From contig CAYZHM010000010.1 in the NCBI GenBank assembly GCA_964478225.1, forward strand, positions 1-60,222: a DNA stretch of 60,222 nucleotides, read 5' to 3'. Numbering within the stretch: position 1 is the first letter of the stretch; every line of letters starts with the position of its first letter. Of the stretch, positions 16,540 through 26,130 are shown in pieces. The notes below the pieces were generated by a model, which ran no database searches, had not been told where the DNA came from, and was given only the letters and a program-made list of their open reading frames with translations. This stretch comes from CAYZHM01 sp964478225. GTDB taxonomy: Bacteria; Pseudomonadota; Alphaproteobacteria; Micavibrionales; Micavibrionaceae. The position numbers and the translations under genes are program-made.

Positions 16540-16901
16540 ATCTGCGGATTGGCACCTAACAAATAGCTCACGAATCCCCGGATGGCGTCAGCATCTTCAC
16601 CTTGGTCTTTTTCTAAAACCTGCGCTGAATTGCCTTGAACCTCCCACAACTCAAACTTTCTCTGCCCCACATCTTGCGAAAAAGAAATTTTCGCCGACTG
16701 GCGTGCGCCATTCGGATCAAATACCTCCTCCAGCTTAAAAATAGCCTTGGCTACGGGAATCTTACGCTTTTTAGGATAATAAGTCCGGTAACGCTCATAC
16801 TCGGCAAAAGAGCCAGTCTGATCCGTGGAATAAGTAAAAGCCGGCGCTCTATCGCGCAAGATCTGAGCCATGTGATTAAAACTATCCAGATGCAAAGCCA
16901 T
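16536..16901 (-). CDS. Hypothetical protein, 121 aa
   Basis: Not recognised. It is a soluble protein with an aromatic/basic N-terminal half (YERYRTYYPKKRKIPVAKAIFKLEEVF) and a C-terminal helix (DADAIRGFVSYLLG). No cysteines or signal peptide. Its stop codon TAG, read from CTA at 16536-16538, overlaps the TAA of the rod-like gene by two bases. It ends convergently on that gene and starts 55 bases from the divergent formyltransferase gene. Confidence 0.55.
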   Translation of the reverse strand: MALHLDSFNHMAQILRDRAPAFTYSTDQTGSFAEYERYRTYYPKKRKIPVAKAIFKLEEVFDPNGARQSAKISFSQDVGQRKFELWEVQGNSAQVLEKDQGEDADAIRGFVSYLLGANPQI

Positions 16902-16956
16902 AGAAATCCAATCGTTTTTGTAATAGCGTGTTTAAAGTAAACAAAGCTATATAATT

Positions 16957-17802
16957 ATGTCAATAAAATTCGTCTATTTTGGCTATGATTTCATGCTACA
17001 CGGGGTCCAGCGCCTCATTCGTGAAGGCCATGAGCTTGTCGGCATTTTCACCTTCGAATGTGACAATATCTTTAATTTCAACATGCAAACCATGGCGCTG
17101 GCCGCAGCAAACAAAATCCCCGTAACCACAAAAAAACCAACTCAGCACGATATCGAAAAATTGATCACCGAAGGCGCAGAATGTTTTTTTGCTGCAGGCT
17201 ATCCTTATAAAATCCCTCCGATAGAGGAAACCAAAGCCTACGGGATCAACCTTCATCCTTCCCTTCTGCCTTTAGGCCGTGGCCTAATGCCAACACCCAC
17301 AATCATCATGCATCAGCAAAATGCTGCAGGCCTGACCGCCCATAAAATCACAGAGGAATTTGATGCAGGCGACATCCTCGATCAAATCCCGTTCACACTA
17401 TCTGCAACCGAAACCGTTGAAACATATTCCTCACGCATCGCCCTCGCAGCCCCCGACATGCTGAGCCGTATCTTCCAAGACATCAAGGAATACTGGACGC
17501 TTGCCAAGCCGCAAGACAATACCAAAGCATCAACCTTCCCGGTGCCCGACGATAAAATGCGCCTGATCGACTGGAACGCGCCTCTCGCCGCAATCGACAA
17601 AGTCGCCCGCGCCTTTGGCCGCTTTGGCTGCCTTGCCCGCATTCAAGATGATTTGTGGGTTGTTTATAACCACGACATCTGGCAACAAGACCATAAATAC
17701 AAACCCGGAACCTGCGTCCTCACACAACCACGCCAAACAGTCATCGCAACAAAAGGTGGATTTTTCTGCATCAAAGACGGACAAAAACTCAATGCGAATT
17801 AA
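16957..17802 (+). CDS. Formyltransferase-fold protein (Fmt/ArnA-like)
   Basis: The 10-formyltetrahydrofolate-dependent formyltransferase signature is visible: Asn98 and His100 in GINLHPSLLPLGRG and the catalytic Asp136 in EEFDAGDILDQ. A small C-terminal domain from about residue 205 resembles the Fmt C-terminal domain. The N-terminus KFVYFGYDFMLHGVQRLI replaces the usual GTP-F-like start of Fmt. It could formylate a sugar nucleotide or an amino-sugar rather than Met-tRNA. The next gene, a nucleosidase, overlaps it by 11 bases, so the two are probably used together. Confidence 0.75.
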   Translation: MSIKFVYFGYDFMLHGVQRLIREGHELVGIFTFECDNIFNFNMQTMALAAANKIPVTTKKPTQHDIEKLITEGAECFFAAGYPYKIPPIEETKAYGINLHPSLLPLGRGLMPTPTIIMHQQNAAGLTAHKITEEFDAGDILDQIPFTLSATETVETYSSRIALAAPDMLSRIFQDIKEYWTLAKPQDNTKASTFPVPDDKMRLIDWNAPLAAIDKVARAFGRFGCLARIQDDLWVVYNHDIWQQDHKYKPGTCVLTQPRQTVIATKGGFFCIKDGQKLNAN

Positions 17803-18361
17803 CCCTAAAAATATTCTGATCGCATTTGCCATGCGCGAAGAAAGCCAAACATCCTTCGACGATCTCAACGTCATTCACACTGGAATTGGCAAAATAAATG
17901 CTGCACATTCTCTCACCAAAGCAATCGCAACCACGCGCCCAGATCTTGTCATCAACATGGGCACAGCCGGCAGCAGCCATCACAAAGGCGGCTCGGTCAT
18001 CAACCCAACCCGCTTCATCCAGCGCGACATGGATGTCACGGCCCTTGGCTTTGAAAAGTACAAAACGCCTTTCAGTGATGATCCCGTCATCATCGAACAC
18101 GGCCTACGTATCGACAACCTCCCGCACGGCACCTGCGGCAGCGGCGATAGTTTTGCGACTGCTTACGAACAAGAAGGATTCGATGTGGTTGATATGGAAG
18201 CTTACGCGCTCGCCCTCATATGCAAGCGCGAAAATATCCCATTTCTATGTTTGAAATATATTTCAGACGGCGCGGATGAAAACGCAAATCAGGATTGGAA
18301 CGCCGCCCTGCAACACGCAGCAAAAATACTGCGTCAGGCCTTAGATAAATCTTTAAATTAA
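17792..18361 (+). CDS. MTA/SAH nucleosidase-like protein
   Basis: A nucleoside phosphorylase-fold protein of the MTAN (Pfs) group, which cleaves adenine from methylthioadenosine or S-adenosylhomocysteine. Visible are the acid in AMREESQTSF, the GIGKINAAHSLTKAI helix, NMGTAGSSH, the substrate-binding VVDMEAYALALICKRENIPFLCLKYISDGAD. The Glu in DMEAYA and the Asp in ISDGAD are the catalytic positions. It is short (189 aa against about 230) because of a compact middle. The ATG at 17792 overlaps the formyltransferase gene by 11 bases; upstream codons belong to that gene's other frame. Confidence 0.75.
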   Translation: MRINPKNILIAFAMREESQTSFDDLNVIHTGIGKINAAHSLTKAIATTRPDLVINMGTAGSSHHKGGSVINPTRFIQRDMDVTALGFEKYKTPFSDDPVIIEHGLRIDNLPHGTCGSGDSFATAYEQEGFDVVDMEAYALALICKRENIPFLCLKYISDGADENANQDWNAALQHAAKILRQALDKSLN

Positions 18362-18377
18362 TCCAGCAACCATTGGC

Positions 18378-21300
18378 CTAGAAATTTAGACCACTGCCAC
18401 CATCACCACTTTTCAAGAAGTCGAATAATGCACCGCCAGCCTCAGAAGGCGGAGCGCCGAGACTAGGCGTACCCCCCTTATTACAATTAGGGCCGCTGCA
18501 AGTTGATGTGCTTACAACGGGCGATGTTGTCCCTTGAGACCCTGCTTGAGATGCACCTTGCTCGATTCCATGAGCAAGTCCGCTTCCGAAACCGCCGCCA
18601 AGGGCATTTGATACGTTTGAATATGCCGGATTACCACACGAAGGGCCTGAACAACCACCACCAATAGACGATCCAGTCGTAGTATTTCCTAAGCTTGCCA
18701 TCGCGCCGTCCAAGGAAGTGCTTCCGCCGCCACCCAAAATATTGCCGATATCAAGATAGCCAGCCTGGCTTCCGCTTGATGTCTGAGTCCCAGTGTTGAA
18801 AGTGCCATAGCCTGTCTCGTACTCAGTATTACCGCCGATCCCGCCATTGGCAAACCCACCGGCAAAATTGCTGCCTATACCGTTGGCCAAACCACCTGCG
18901 GAGAATGCGCTACCGCCAAGACTTCCAAGGGAAGATCCAATGCTGCCAAAATTCCCAATTCCAAAATCACCGAGATTGGGGAAACCGCCGCCACCACCCA
19001 GTCCACCAAGACCACCGATGCCGCCTCCTGATCCACCGAGACCACCAAGTCCACCAAGGCTGCTGCCTCCGCCGCCCAAATTAGACAATCCACTTGTCAG
19101 GCCTGACAATCCACCGCCGAGCAAGCTTCCGCCGCCAAGAAGACTGCCGATACCAAATCCGGCCACAGCTCCCAAAAGTTGGTTGATATCAAAATCATTA
19201 CCATCATCTGATGACGAACTGTCATCACTATCTTTGTCATCATCGGTAACAATCGCACTGCTTGTATCGGCTGTGCTATCTACCTTGGTTTCAGCCTTCG
19301 CAGTTGTCGTCGCTGTGCTTGCCGTTGTCGTTGTCGCCACCAATGTCGAAGCAGCCAATGTTTCTACAGGCTTCGTCTCAACCACAGGCGCTGTCGTAAC
19401 AACCGGAGTATCAACCACAGTCTGCGTATCCGTTGCTTCTTCAACCACACCATCTTCAATTCGAAGAACAATGTCATCAACATTTGTAATCGTATCGATG
19501 CTCTCAGGAACCTTTACTTCAACGTCCGCAACAACATCATCAGCAACATCTTTCACATCCGTCGCAACTGTGTGTGTCTGAGAACCAGAGAACCCAGAAC
19601 TGACGATGGTATTAGAGGCCTCCACAGGAGCTTCTTCCTCTTGAGCCGCCGCGTGCGCAGCTTGCGCATTGGCAAGAAAATCTACAACCGATTGCGGGAC
19701 AGTCGTACCATTAGAAATAATTCTCGGCCCACCATCACGAACGTCAATCGTCGCTGTGGTTGAAACCATATCACCATCGCCATCAGTAATGTCCATACCA
19801 AAACCAAGGGAAAGAACATCATCGGCGTTCGTATCGTCAGCATGATCAAGCCCAGCTTTCAGCGTAAAGCTGTAAGCCGCAGTGCTGTTATCAAGAATAT
19901 TCAGCGTCAGAACGAAGACCTCCTGAGCCCCTGCTTTGGCTACAATCTGATGATCGCTCACGGCAAATTCCAAAGCCACACCACCGGAAGTTAATCCCTC
20001 TGGCAAGGTCCCGTTCCAGACAAAGTCACCAAGACCATCATCGCCGAAATCAACTTCTAAGAATTGATGCACAGTCTGATCGCCGGAAAAAAGATTGCTC
20101 TCATCAACAACAGCTGAAACCAAACCATCAGCCCCATCAACATACTGGAACCAAACGTCCGCAATCTTTGCTTTAGGCCCGGTCGCTCTGTTGTCGTAAG
20201 TGAAATCGCTTTCCAAACCGATATGGTTGCCTGCAACATTATAATCGACCTGATGCGCAGCAACATTAATTGCAACGATTCCCAATGAAGAAATATGCTG
20301 CAGCTCGCTCTGCTCAGACAAACCGTCTTGATTAAGATCGCGCCATACCATCAAGCTATCCCAAATCGGATCAGCCCCACATCCGCATACAACGCCATCG
20401 CCATTACCATCAAACGATGCCAATTTCGCAAATCCATCTGCAAACTGGTCTGTACTTCCAAACAATTCATTACGATTATTAATGACCCCATCGCCGTTAA
20501 AATCAACCGCCAACAGGCCATCATCCGCAGAAACCCAGCCAGTTTGATCCAACTTGCCATCGTTCGTCATATCAAACATGACGCCATTCTGCACCGATAC
20601 CAATTCAATTCCGTCATTATCAAGATCAAGAACCAAAGGCGTCGCATAAGTAATCGGACGGATAAAATCAACCTTGCTCAACGGGATCTTGATGTCGAGA
20701 TAAGCAACATCCGTATCACCGTCTTTATCAACCAACGTATAAGCAAATCGCTCCGTACCACCGCCATTAGCCGTCTTCACAAAGGTAAACGAACCATCAG
20801 CATTAAAGGTTATAGACCCTTTGTTACCGGCAATTGTTTGCGGCTTCACTGTCGCACCATCCGCACCCACATAGTCATTTGCAAGAACATTGCCTGTGAC
20901 GTGCGTAACGCCTGTCTGCGTAACTTTGACAACATCATCAACTGCATTCGGACCATCATCTCTGACGTTCACAGTAATGTTGGCCACAACCGTATCGCCA
21001 TCAAGGTCCGATACATCAATCCCAAATTTCAAAGCGATCGCATCATCAGGATTTGCAGCATTAGGATGATCCAGAGGCGCAAACTGTTTATATTTGTAGT
21101 CCGCAGATTGCTCACCGATATTCACCAGATCAAGCGTAAACACAACCTGTCCATTGGCTGAAGCAATAAGCTTGGTATCAAGGATCTCATATGTTACAGG
21201 CTTGCCATTAGAAGTTAATCCTTCGGGAGTAGTTGCATTCCATTTAAAGCTGCCCACACCATCATTACCAAAGTCTGCTGTAATTGTTTTCCCTGCTGTC

Positions 21301-24300
21301 AAAGGAGCATTAACAAGCGCAGTCTCATCAACCGTGCTGTCGGGAACAGCCGCAACAATCGGCTGCGAGTCAATATCACGCACATCGATGGTCAAAACAG
21401 CGGTATCAACATCGCCATCCTTGTCCGTCAACGTATAAGTAAAACTATCAAGACCCATCGTCAGACCGTTTGCCAGATATGAATAGGAACCATCGGTATT
21501 CAAAGTCAGCGTACCATGTTCCCCTTCAACAACCTGCGCTGTAACACTTGCGCGGTCTGCGCCTTGCGCATCGTTGTCCATCACATTGCCAGTCACAACA
21601 ACAGCATGATTTTCAACAACATTGGTGTCGTCTGCCGCAACCGGCGCATCGTCCTTCACATCAACCGTCACCGTCGTAGAAATCGTATCGCCGTCCGCAT
21701 CGGAAATATCCATACCAAATCCGAGGGTCAAAGCATCATCAGGATTTGTTGCATCTGGGTGATCAATCGCCCCAAGCAGGGTGAAAACATATTCACCTGT
21801 TGTGTCGTTAATCGCCGCCAGAGAAACCGTAAAGACATCCTCGCCATTCGCGCGGGCTGTAATCACGTCCTTGGCATCATTAAGACTGTAGGTAACAGCC
21901 TCTCCATTCGAAGTAATTCCCTCAGGGAACGCGCCATTCCATTTAAATCCGCCGATGCCATCATCACCAAAATCAACCGTAATTTGTTGCTTGGTAATAA
22001 CATTGCCAGCCGCAAGATTAGTCTCATCAACAACACCAGGGTTAACCTCAGGAACTTCCGGCGTCGTATCCATATCCTGCACATCAATCGTCAAAACAGC
22101 GGTGTCAACATCGCCGTCTTTGTCAGTCAGCGTGTAAGTAAATGTATCAACACCCATCGTCTCACCGTTCGCACGGTAGGAGTAAGATCCATCGGCATTA
22201 AGGGTCAGCGTTCCATGAGCTCCCTCAACAACCTGCGCTGCAACACTTGCACCATCAGCACCTTGCTTGTCGTTCGTTAAAACATTACCAGTAACGGCAA
22301 TCGTATGATCGGTCACAGTTGCAGCATCATCCGCAGCAACCGGCGCATCATCCTTCACATCAATCGTCACCGTCGTGGAAATCGTATCGCCATCCGCATC
22401 AGAAATGTCCATACCAAATCCGAGTGTCAGAGCATCATCAGGATTTGTTGCATCTGGATGATCAATCGCCTTCAGCAATGTAAAGACATACTCACCAGTC
22501 GTATCACTGATCGCCTGCACAGAAACCGTCAAAACAGGAACACCATTTGCAGACCCGCTGATCACATTCCCTTCAATAGTATAATCCAGCCCTACACCAT
22601 TTGATGTAATACCCTCAGGAAACTCGCCGTTCCAAGCAAACCCACCAATACCATCATCACCAAAATCAACGGTGATTGTTTGTTTGGTAATAACGTTTCC
22701 AGCTGCAAGATTGGTTTCATCAACAATACCTGGATTAAGATCAGGATTTTCAGGCGTCGTATTTTTGTCCTCAACGTTAATTGTTAACGTCGCTGTGTCC
22801 ACATCCCCATCTTTATCAGTCAGAGTATAGGTGAACGTATCAACGCCCTCAGTCTCGCCATTGGCATTATATGAATATGTTCCATCCTCATTCAGAACAA
22901 GCGTTCCGTGCGTGCCAGTAACAGTTTGCGGCGTAACCTTAGAACCATCAGCCCCAAGTTTATCATTGGCCAAAACATTACCGGTAACATCAACAGTATG
23001 ATCCGTCACCGTTGCAACATCGTTGACAGCATCCGGCGCATCATCTTTCACATCAATAGTGATAACGGTCGAAATCGTATCGCCATCAGCATCAGAAATG
23101 TCCATGCCAAACCCAAGATCAATAATATCGTCAGGATTTGTCGCATCTGGATGATCAATAGGCGCGAAGAGAGTAAAACTGTAATTTGCTGTGCTCTCAA
23201 CAACGCTCTCAATTTCCAAAGTAAATACAGTCGTATCGCCGGCTTTTCCAACCACAAGGCCGTCTGTAACCGTATAATTAAGCGCCACACCATTAGACGT
23301 AATACCTTCTGGAACATCGCCATTCCATTTGAATCCGCCGATACCATCATCGCCAAAATCAACCGTAATGCTTTGAACAGTTCTCACAGAGCCCGCAGCA
23401 AGATCAGTCTCATCAACAACCCCCGAACCATCGGCATCCGGCACTTCAGGCGTAACATTTTTATCCCGCACATCAATGCTCAAAACCGCATAAGAACTAT
23501 CACCGTCTGCATCGCGAACAACATAAGTAAAGCTATCGATCCCAACGCTCTCGCCGCTGGCGTCATAAGAATAAGATCCGTCTGCATTTAATGTTAAAGT
23601 GCCGTGATTTCCTTCAAACACTTCTGCGACGACAGTTGCGCCCTCAACACCAATAAGATCATTGCTCAGAACATTTCCTGTGACATTCACTGTATGATCA
23701 GTGACAATCGCCGTATCATCCATAGCGACAATACCGTCATCCAGAACCTTAACATGCAACGTTGGATGAATCGTATCGCCATCTCCATCACTGATGTCCA
23801 TCCCAAACCCAAGATCAAGCACATCATTAGGATTTGTTGCATCCGCATGATCCAACGGACGAACAAGCGTAAAAGTATAAACGACCGAGCTATCAATGAT
23901 CTCATCGATGCTCATCGTAAAAACTGTCTGACCTTCAGCTTTTGCAGTAATAACACTATCTGTTACATCAAAAGAAACCGCCTTCCCGCCAGAAGTCAGC
24001 CCTTGAGGAACCGAACCATTCCATTTAAATCCACCAACACCATCATCACCAAAATCTATCGTAATAACCTGTGTAGCGCTTTGCGCTCTCTCAGCCAAAT
24101 TGGTCTCATCAACTTTGTCGGAAAAGTTCGTTGGAATTTCTTCTTCAATTGCTGGCGGAGGGGTAATCTCCTCTTCCTCTGGCTCAGCATTATTCTCAGC
24201 CGTCATAGGAGGCTGTACTTCTACCGAAACGTTCACAGGCGCTTTCCCGCCGCTCACAATAACAGGACCATCATCATTCACACCAACAGGCAATGTAATC

Positions 24301-25481
24301 TGCACACTGTCATCATCATCATCATGAACAACAATTTGGAAGTCGAATGGAATAACTTCGTCAATGCTCGTATTATCAGGGTGATCCAAAGCTTCAAACA
24401 ACGTGAAGTTATAAGAACCGGTTACCGGATCAACGCTCATAACAAAAATATCTTTTCCACCCGCATGAGCCGTAATCGAATTATTCTCAAAAGTATATTC
24501 AAGCGGAACACCGGTAGATGTTTTCAAATCTGCAGGAACCTGATTAAGCAATACAAATTCCCCAGCCTGATCAAACCCATAATCAACTTCTATCTGACCG
24601 GTAATGCTTTGCGGGCCATGACGTAAATCAGACTCATCAACACTGCCACCCAAAATGCTCGCATTCAAAACTTCCGGAATAGAATCAGGATCTGGCTGCT
24701 CCACAGGAGGCAGAGCCTCTTCCTTAAGAGCAACACGCTCATCAGAAACATGGGATATCCCATATTTCAACTCTGTCGCGCCCAGCGGGCCAATATAATC
24801 TTTAGACACCAAATCCGCAGGATCCACACTGCTTTGAAAACCATAACCATTGCTAGAACTTGCACGCTCATTACCCGCCGCAGGCTCAATCTCATTCACA
24901 CCATCAATCTGTACGTCATCAATAACACTCTTATGCTCAGTCTGCTCCAAAAGCCCATCTTCCTCATCAAAGCTGCCTTTCATCGCAAATTGACCTTCAA
25001 AGAACACAGAAGGCCCTTGCCCGAGCATAGCTGTTTGGAACGTCAAAGCATCCGCAACATGATTTTCAAATCCATGGAATACAATTTTCCCACCGCCAAC
25101 AAACTCAACAATAAAATCCGTTCCATCCTGAGTAACGCTCGCAATAGCATCAATACCAAACTTGGTTTCATACGCCGCTTGCGCATCAAAGAAAATCTCG
25201 ATGGTCTCTTCCGCATTCGGGCGAGCAATCTCGACAACCTCTCCAACAACTTGCGCATCCAAAATCGCCGCAAGAGCTGCCTCTTCGATAAAATCTTTAT
25301 AATCTTCCAGTACGATTTCCTGGATTTTCCCGCCTTCCATATAATGAATAATAAGCGAACTGCCACTGACCTCTGCTGATCGGATCGAATCAAGCTCCAA
25401 CCCCGGGGGCAAAGCGCTCATCTTAATATCAGCCACGTTAATCTGGTGTGGGAAGTTTGAAACAATGGGACCCTGGGACAT
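18378..25481 (-). CDS. Giant repeat protein with T1SS-143-type and VCBS/cadherin-like repeats
   Basis: 2367 aa, probably a secreted or surface-bound adhesin. After a non-repetitive N-terminus (1-270), about six to seven units begin VDET-L...ITVDFGDDGIGGFKWNG-PEGITSNG (T1SS-143 type, near residues 279, 455, 686, 917, 1149, 1382, 1790). The middle units carry a VCBS/cadherin-like half (DHTVDVTGNVLANDKLGADG...HGTLTLNADGSYSY) and repeat every about 231 residues. Residues about 1610-1730 have EF-hand-like loops (DLDNDGIEL, DFNGDGVINNRNELFG, DGNGDGVV), one followed by an unusual CGCG. An Asp/Ser linker leads to a Gly-rich tail (2093-2367) with two CSGPxC motifs. No RTX nonapeptides, signal peptide or secretion genes are seen nearby. 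SD AAAGGCGG. Confidence 0.85.
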   Translation of the reverse strand: MSQGPIVSNFPHQINVADIKMSALPPGLELDSIRSAEVSGSSLIIHYMEGGKIQEIVLEDYKDFIEEAALAAILDAQVVGEVVEIARPNAEETIEIFFDAQAAYETKFGIDAIASVTQDGTDFIVEFVGGGKIVFHGFENHVADALTFQTAMLGQGPSVFFEGQFAMKGSFDEEDGLLEQTEHKSVIDDVQIDGVNEIEPAAGNERASSSNGYGFQSSVDPADLVSKDYIGPLGATELKYGISHVSDERVALKEEALPPVEQPDPDSIPEVLNASILGGSVDESDLRHGPQSITGQIEVDYGFDQAGEFVLLNQVPADLKTSTGVPLEYTFENNSITAHAGGKDIFVMSVDPVTGSYNFTLFEALDHPDNTSIDEVIPFDFQIVVHDDDDDSVQITLPVGVNDDGPVIVSGGKAPVNVSVEVQPPMTAENNAEPEEEEITPPPAIEEEIPTNFSDKVDETNLAERAQSATQVITIDFGDDGVGGFKWNGSVPQGLTSGGKAVSFDVTDSVITAKAEGQTVFTMSIDEIIDSSVVYTFTLVRPLDHADATNPNDVLDLGFGMDISDGDGDTIHPTLHVKVLDDGIVAMDDTAIVTDHTVNVTGNVLSNDLIGVEGATVVAEVFEGNHGTLTLNADGSYSYDASGESVGIDSFTYVVRDADGDSSYAVLSIDVRDKNVTPEVPDADGSGVVDETDLAAGSVRTVQSITVDFGDDGIGGFKWNGDVPEGITSNGVALNYTVTDGLVVGKAGDTTVFTLEIESVVESTANYSFTLFAPIDHPDATNPDDIIDLGFGMDISDADGDTISTVITIDVKDDAPDAVNDVATVTDHTVDVTGNVLANDKLGADGSKVTPQTVTGTHGTLVLNEDGTYSYNANGETEGVDTFTYTLTDKDGDVDTATLTINVEDKNTTPENPDLNPGIVDETNLAAGNVITKQTITVDFGDDGIGGFAWNGEFPEGITSNGVGLDYTIEGNVISGSANGVPVLTVSVQAISDTTGEYVFTLLKAIDHPDATNPDDALTLGFGMDISDADGDTISTTVTIDVKDDAPVAADDAATVTDHTIAVTGNVLTNDKQGADGASVAAQVVEGAHGTLTLNADGSYSYRANGETMGVDTFTYTLTDKDGDVDTAVLTIDVQDMDTTPEVPEVNPGVVDETNLAAGNVITKQQITVDFGDDGIGGFKWNGAFPEGITSNGEAVTYSLNDAKDVITARANGEDVFTVSLAAINDTTGEYVFTLLGAIDHPDATNPDDALTLGFGMDISDADGDTISTTVTVDVKDDAPVAADDTNVVENHAVVVTGNVMDNDAQGADRASVTAQVVEGEHGTLTLNTDGSYSYLANGLTMGLDSFTYTLTDKDGDVDTAVLTIDVRDIDSQPIVAAVPDSTVDETALVNAPLTAGKTITADFGNDGVGSFKWNATTPEGLTSNGKPVTYEILDTKLIASANGQVVFTLDLVNIGEQSADYKYKQFAPLDHPNAANPDDAIALKFGIDVSDLDGDTVVANITVNVRDDGPNAVDDVVKVTQTGVTHVTGNVLANDYVGADGATVKPQTIAGNKGSITFNADGSFTFVKTANGGGTERFAYTLVDKDGDTDVAYLDIKIPLSKVDFIRPITYATPLVLDLDNDGIELVSVQNGVMFDMTNDGKLDQTGWVSADDGLLAVDFNGDGVINNRNELFGSTDQFADGFAKLASFDGNGDGVVCGCGADPIWDSLMVWRDLNQDGLSEQSELQHISSLGIVAINVAAHQVDYNVAGNHIGLESDFTYDNRATGPKAKIADVWFQYVDGADGLVSAVVDESNLFSGDQTVHQFLEVDFGDDGLGDFVWNGTLPEGLTSGGVALEFAVSDHQIVAKAGAQEVFVLTLNILDNSTAAYSFTLKAGLDHADDTNADDVLSLGFGMDITDGDGDMVSTTATIDVRDGGPRIISNGTTVPQSVVDFLANAQAAHAAAQEEEAPVEASNTIVSSGFSGSQTHTVATDVKDVADDVVADVEVKVPESIDTITNVDDIVLRIEDGVVEEATDTQTVVDTPVVTTAPVVETKPVETLAASTLVATTTTASTATTTAKAETKVDSTADTSSAIVTDDDKDSDDSSSSDDGNDFDINQLLGAVAGFGIGSLLGGGSLLGGGLSGLTSGLSNLGGGGSSLGGLGGLGGSGGGIGGLGGLGGGGGFPNLGDFGIGNFGSIGSSLGSLGGSAFSAGGLANGIGSNFAGGFANGGIGGNTEYETGYGTFNTGTQTSSGSQAGYLDIGNILGGGGSTSLDGAMASLGNTTTGSSIGGGCSGPSCGNPAYSNVSNALGGGFGSGLAHGIEQGASQAGSQGTTSPVVSTSTCSGPNCNKGGTPSLGAPPSEAGGALFDFLKSGDGGSGLNF

Positions 25482-25728
25482 AACATCCGCCTTTCAACTC
25501 TTTTGAATCAAATTTATATAAAATTTTATACAAATCCTTATTTTCTATGTTATGACAAATATTATTAACAAAAGGTTAATTTTTTGCCCTCCCCGCGAAA
25601 ACAGTCCTCCGAAAGCCCCAAAAGCCGCTAAGACCCTGAAATAAAATAAAATTGAGGATGAATTACCAAACACAATCTTAAGCTGTGAACATTTGGGCTA
25701 GACTGAAAGGCTTAATAAAGGAGAAACC
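25482..25728. promoter_or_regulatory. Divergent control region between the repeat protein and the receiver operon
   Basis: 247 bases without a gene. It contains a perfect 14-base palindrome TATAAAATTTTATA (25517-25530), 36-49 bases before the repeat-protein start; it can act as a -10 element in either direction or as an operator. The rest is AT-rich on the left and more mixed near 25590-25660, with no other structure noticed. The receiver gene has a good SD (AAAGGAG). Confidence 0.4.
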
Positions 25729-26109
25729 ATGAGCTCAGCCCCCAAAATCCTTGTCATTGACGACGATGAGACGATTCTCATGCAAGTCGAGGCAATTCTT
25801 AAGAAAAACGGCTACACATCCGTATGCACAGATAACGGCAGAGATGGCCTTGAAAAGGCCTCCACTGAACAGCCAAACGCCATAATACTCGATAGCCGCA
25901 TGCCAGAAATGGACGGCAGCGAGACACTGGCCAAACTAAAAGCCAATAAAGGAACCACCCATATCCCTGTTATTATGCTGACCGGCAACAACAAAATCAC
26001 CGACGTGCAAGCCAGCTTTGAGCGCGGTGTTAACGATTATATCGTCAAACCCTTCAAACCCGAGGACATTTTGAACAGCCTCAAAAGAGCACTGGAACAA
26101 GACGAATAA
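25729..26109 (+). CDS. Single-domain response regulator (CheY-like receiver)
   Basis: A free-standing receiver domain: acidic pocket DDDE (residues 11-14), phospho-acceptor Asp55 in IILDSRMPEMDG, Thr in VIMLTGN and the conserved Lys in YIVKPFKPEDI. There is no output domain, so it must act by protein contact or as a phosphate carrier. It lies 21 bases before the channel gene and upstream of a hybrid kinase with an HPt domain, the obvious candidate for its phosphodonor. Confidence 0.92.
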   Translation: MSSAPKILVIDDDETILMQVEAILKKNGYTSVCTDNGRDGLEKASTEQPNAIILDSRMPEMDGSETLAKLKANKGTTHIPVIMLTGNNKITDVQASFERGVNDYIVKPFKPEDILNSLKRALEQDE

Positions 26110-26130
26110 TGAGAAGGAAGGAATTTAAAA

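Noticed and set aside
18847..19581. 244-codon plus-strand proline/serine-rich open frame
   Set aside because: It is the antisense reading of the Gly-rich and Thr/Ser-rich tail of the repeat protein; low complexity only.
18378..25481. CRISPR-like or IS-like repeats in the 18-25 kb region
   Set aside because: The periodicity is the about 231-codon protein repeat of one open frame, without spacers.
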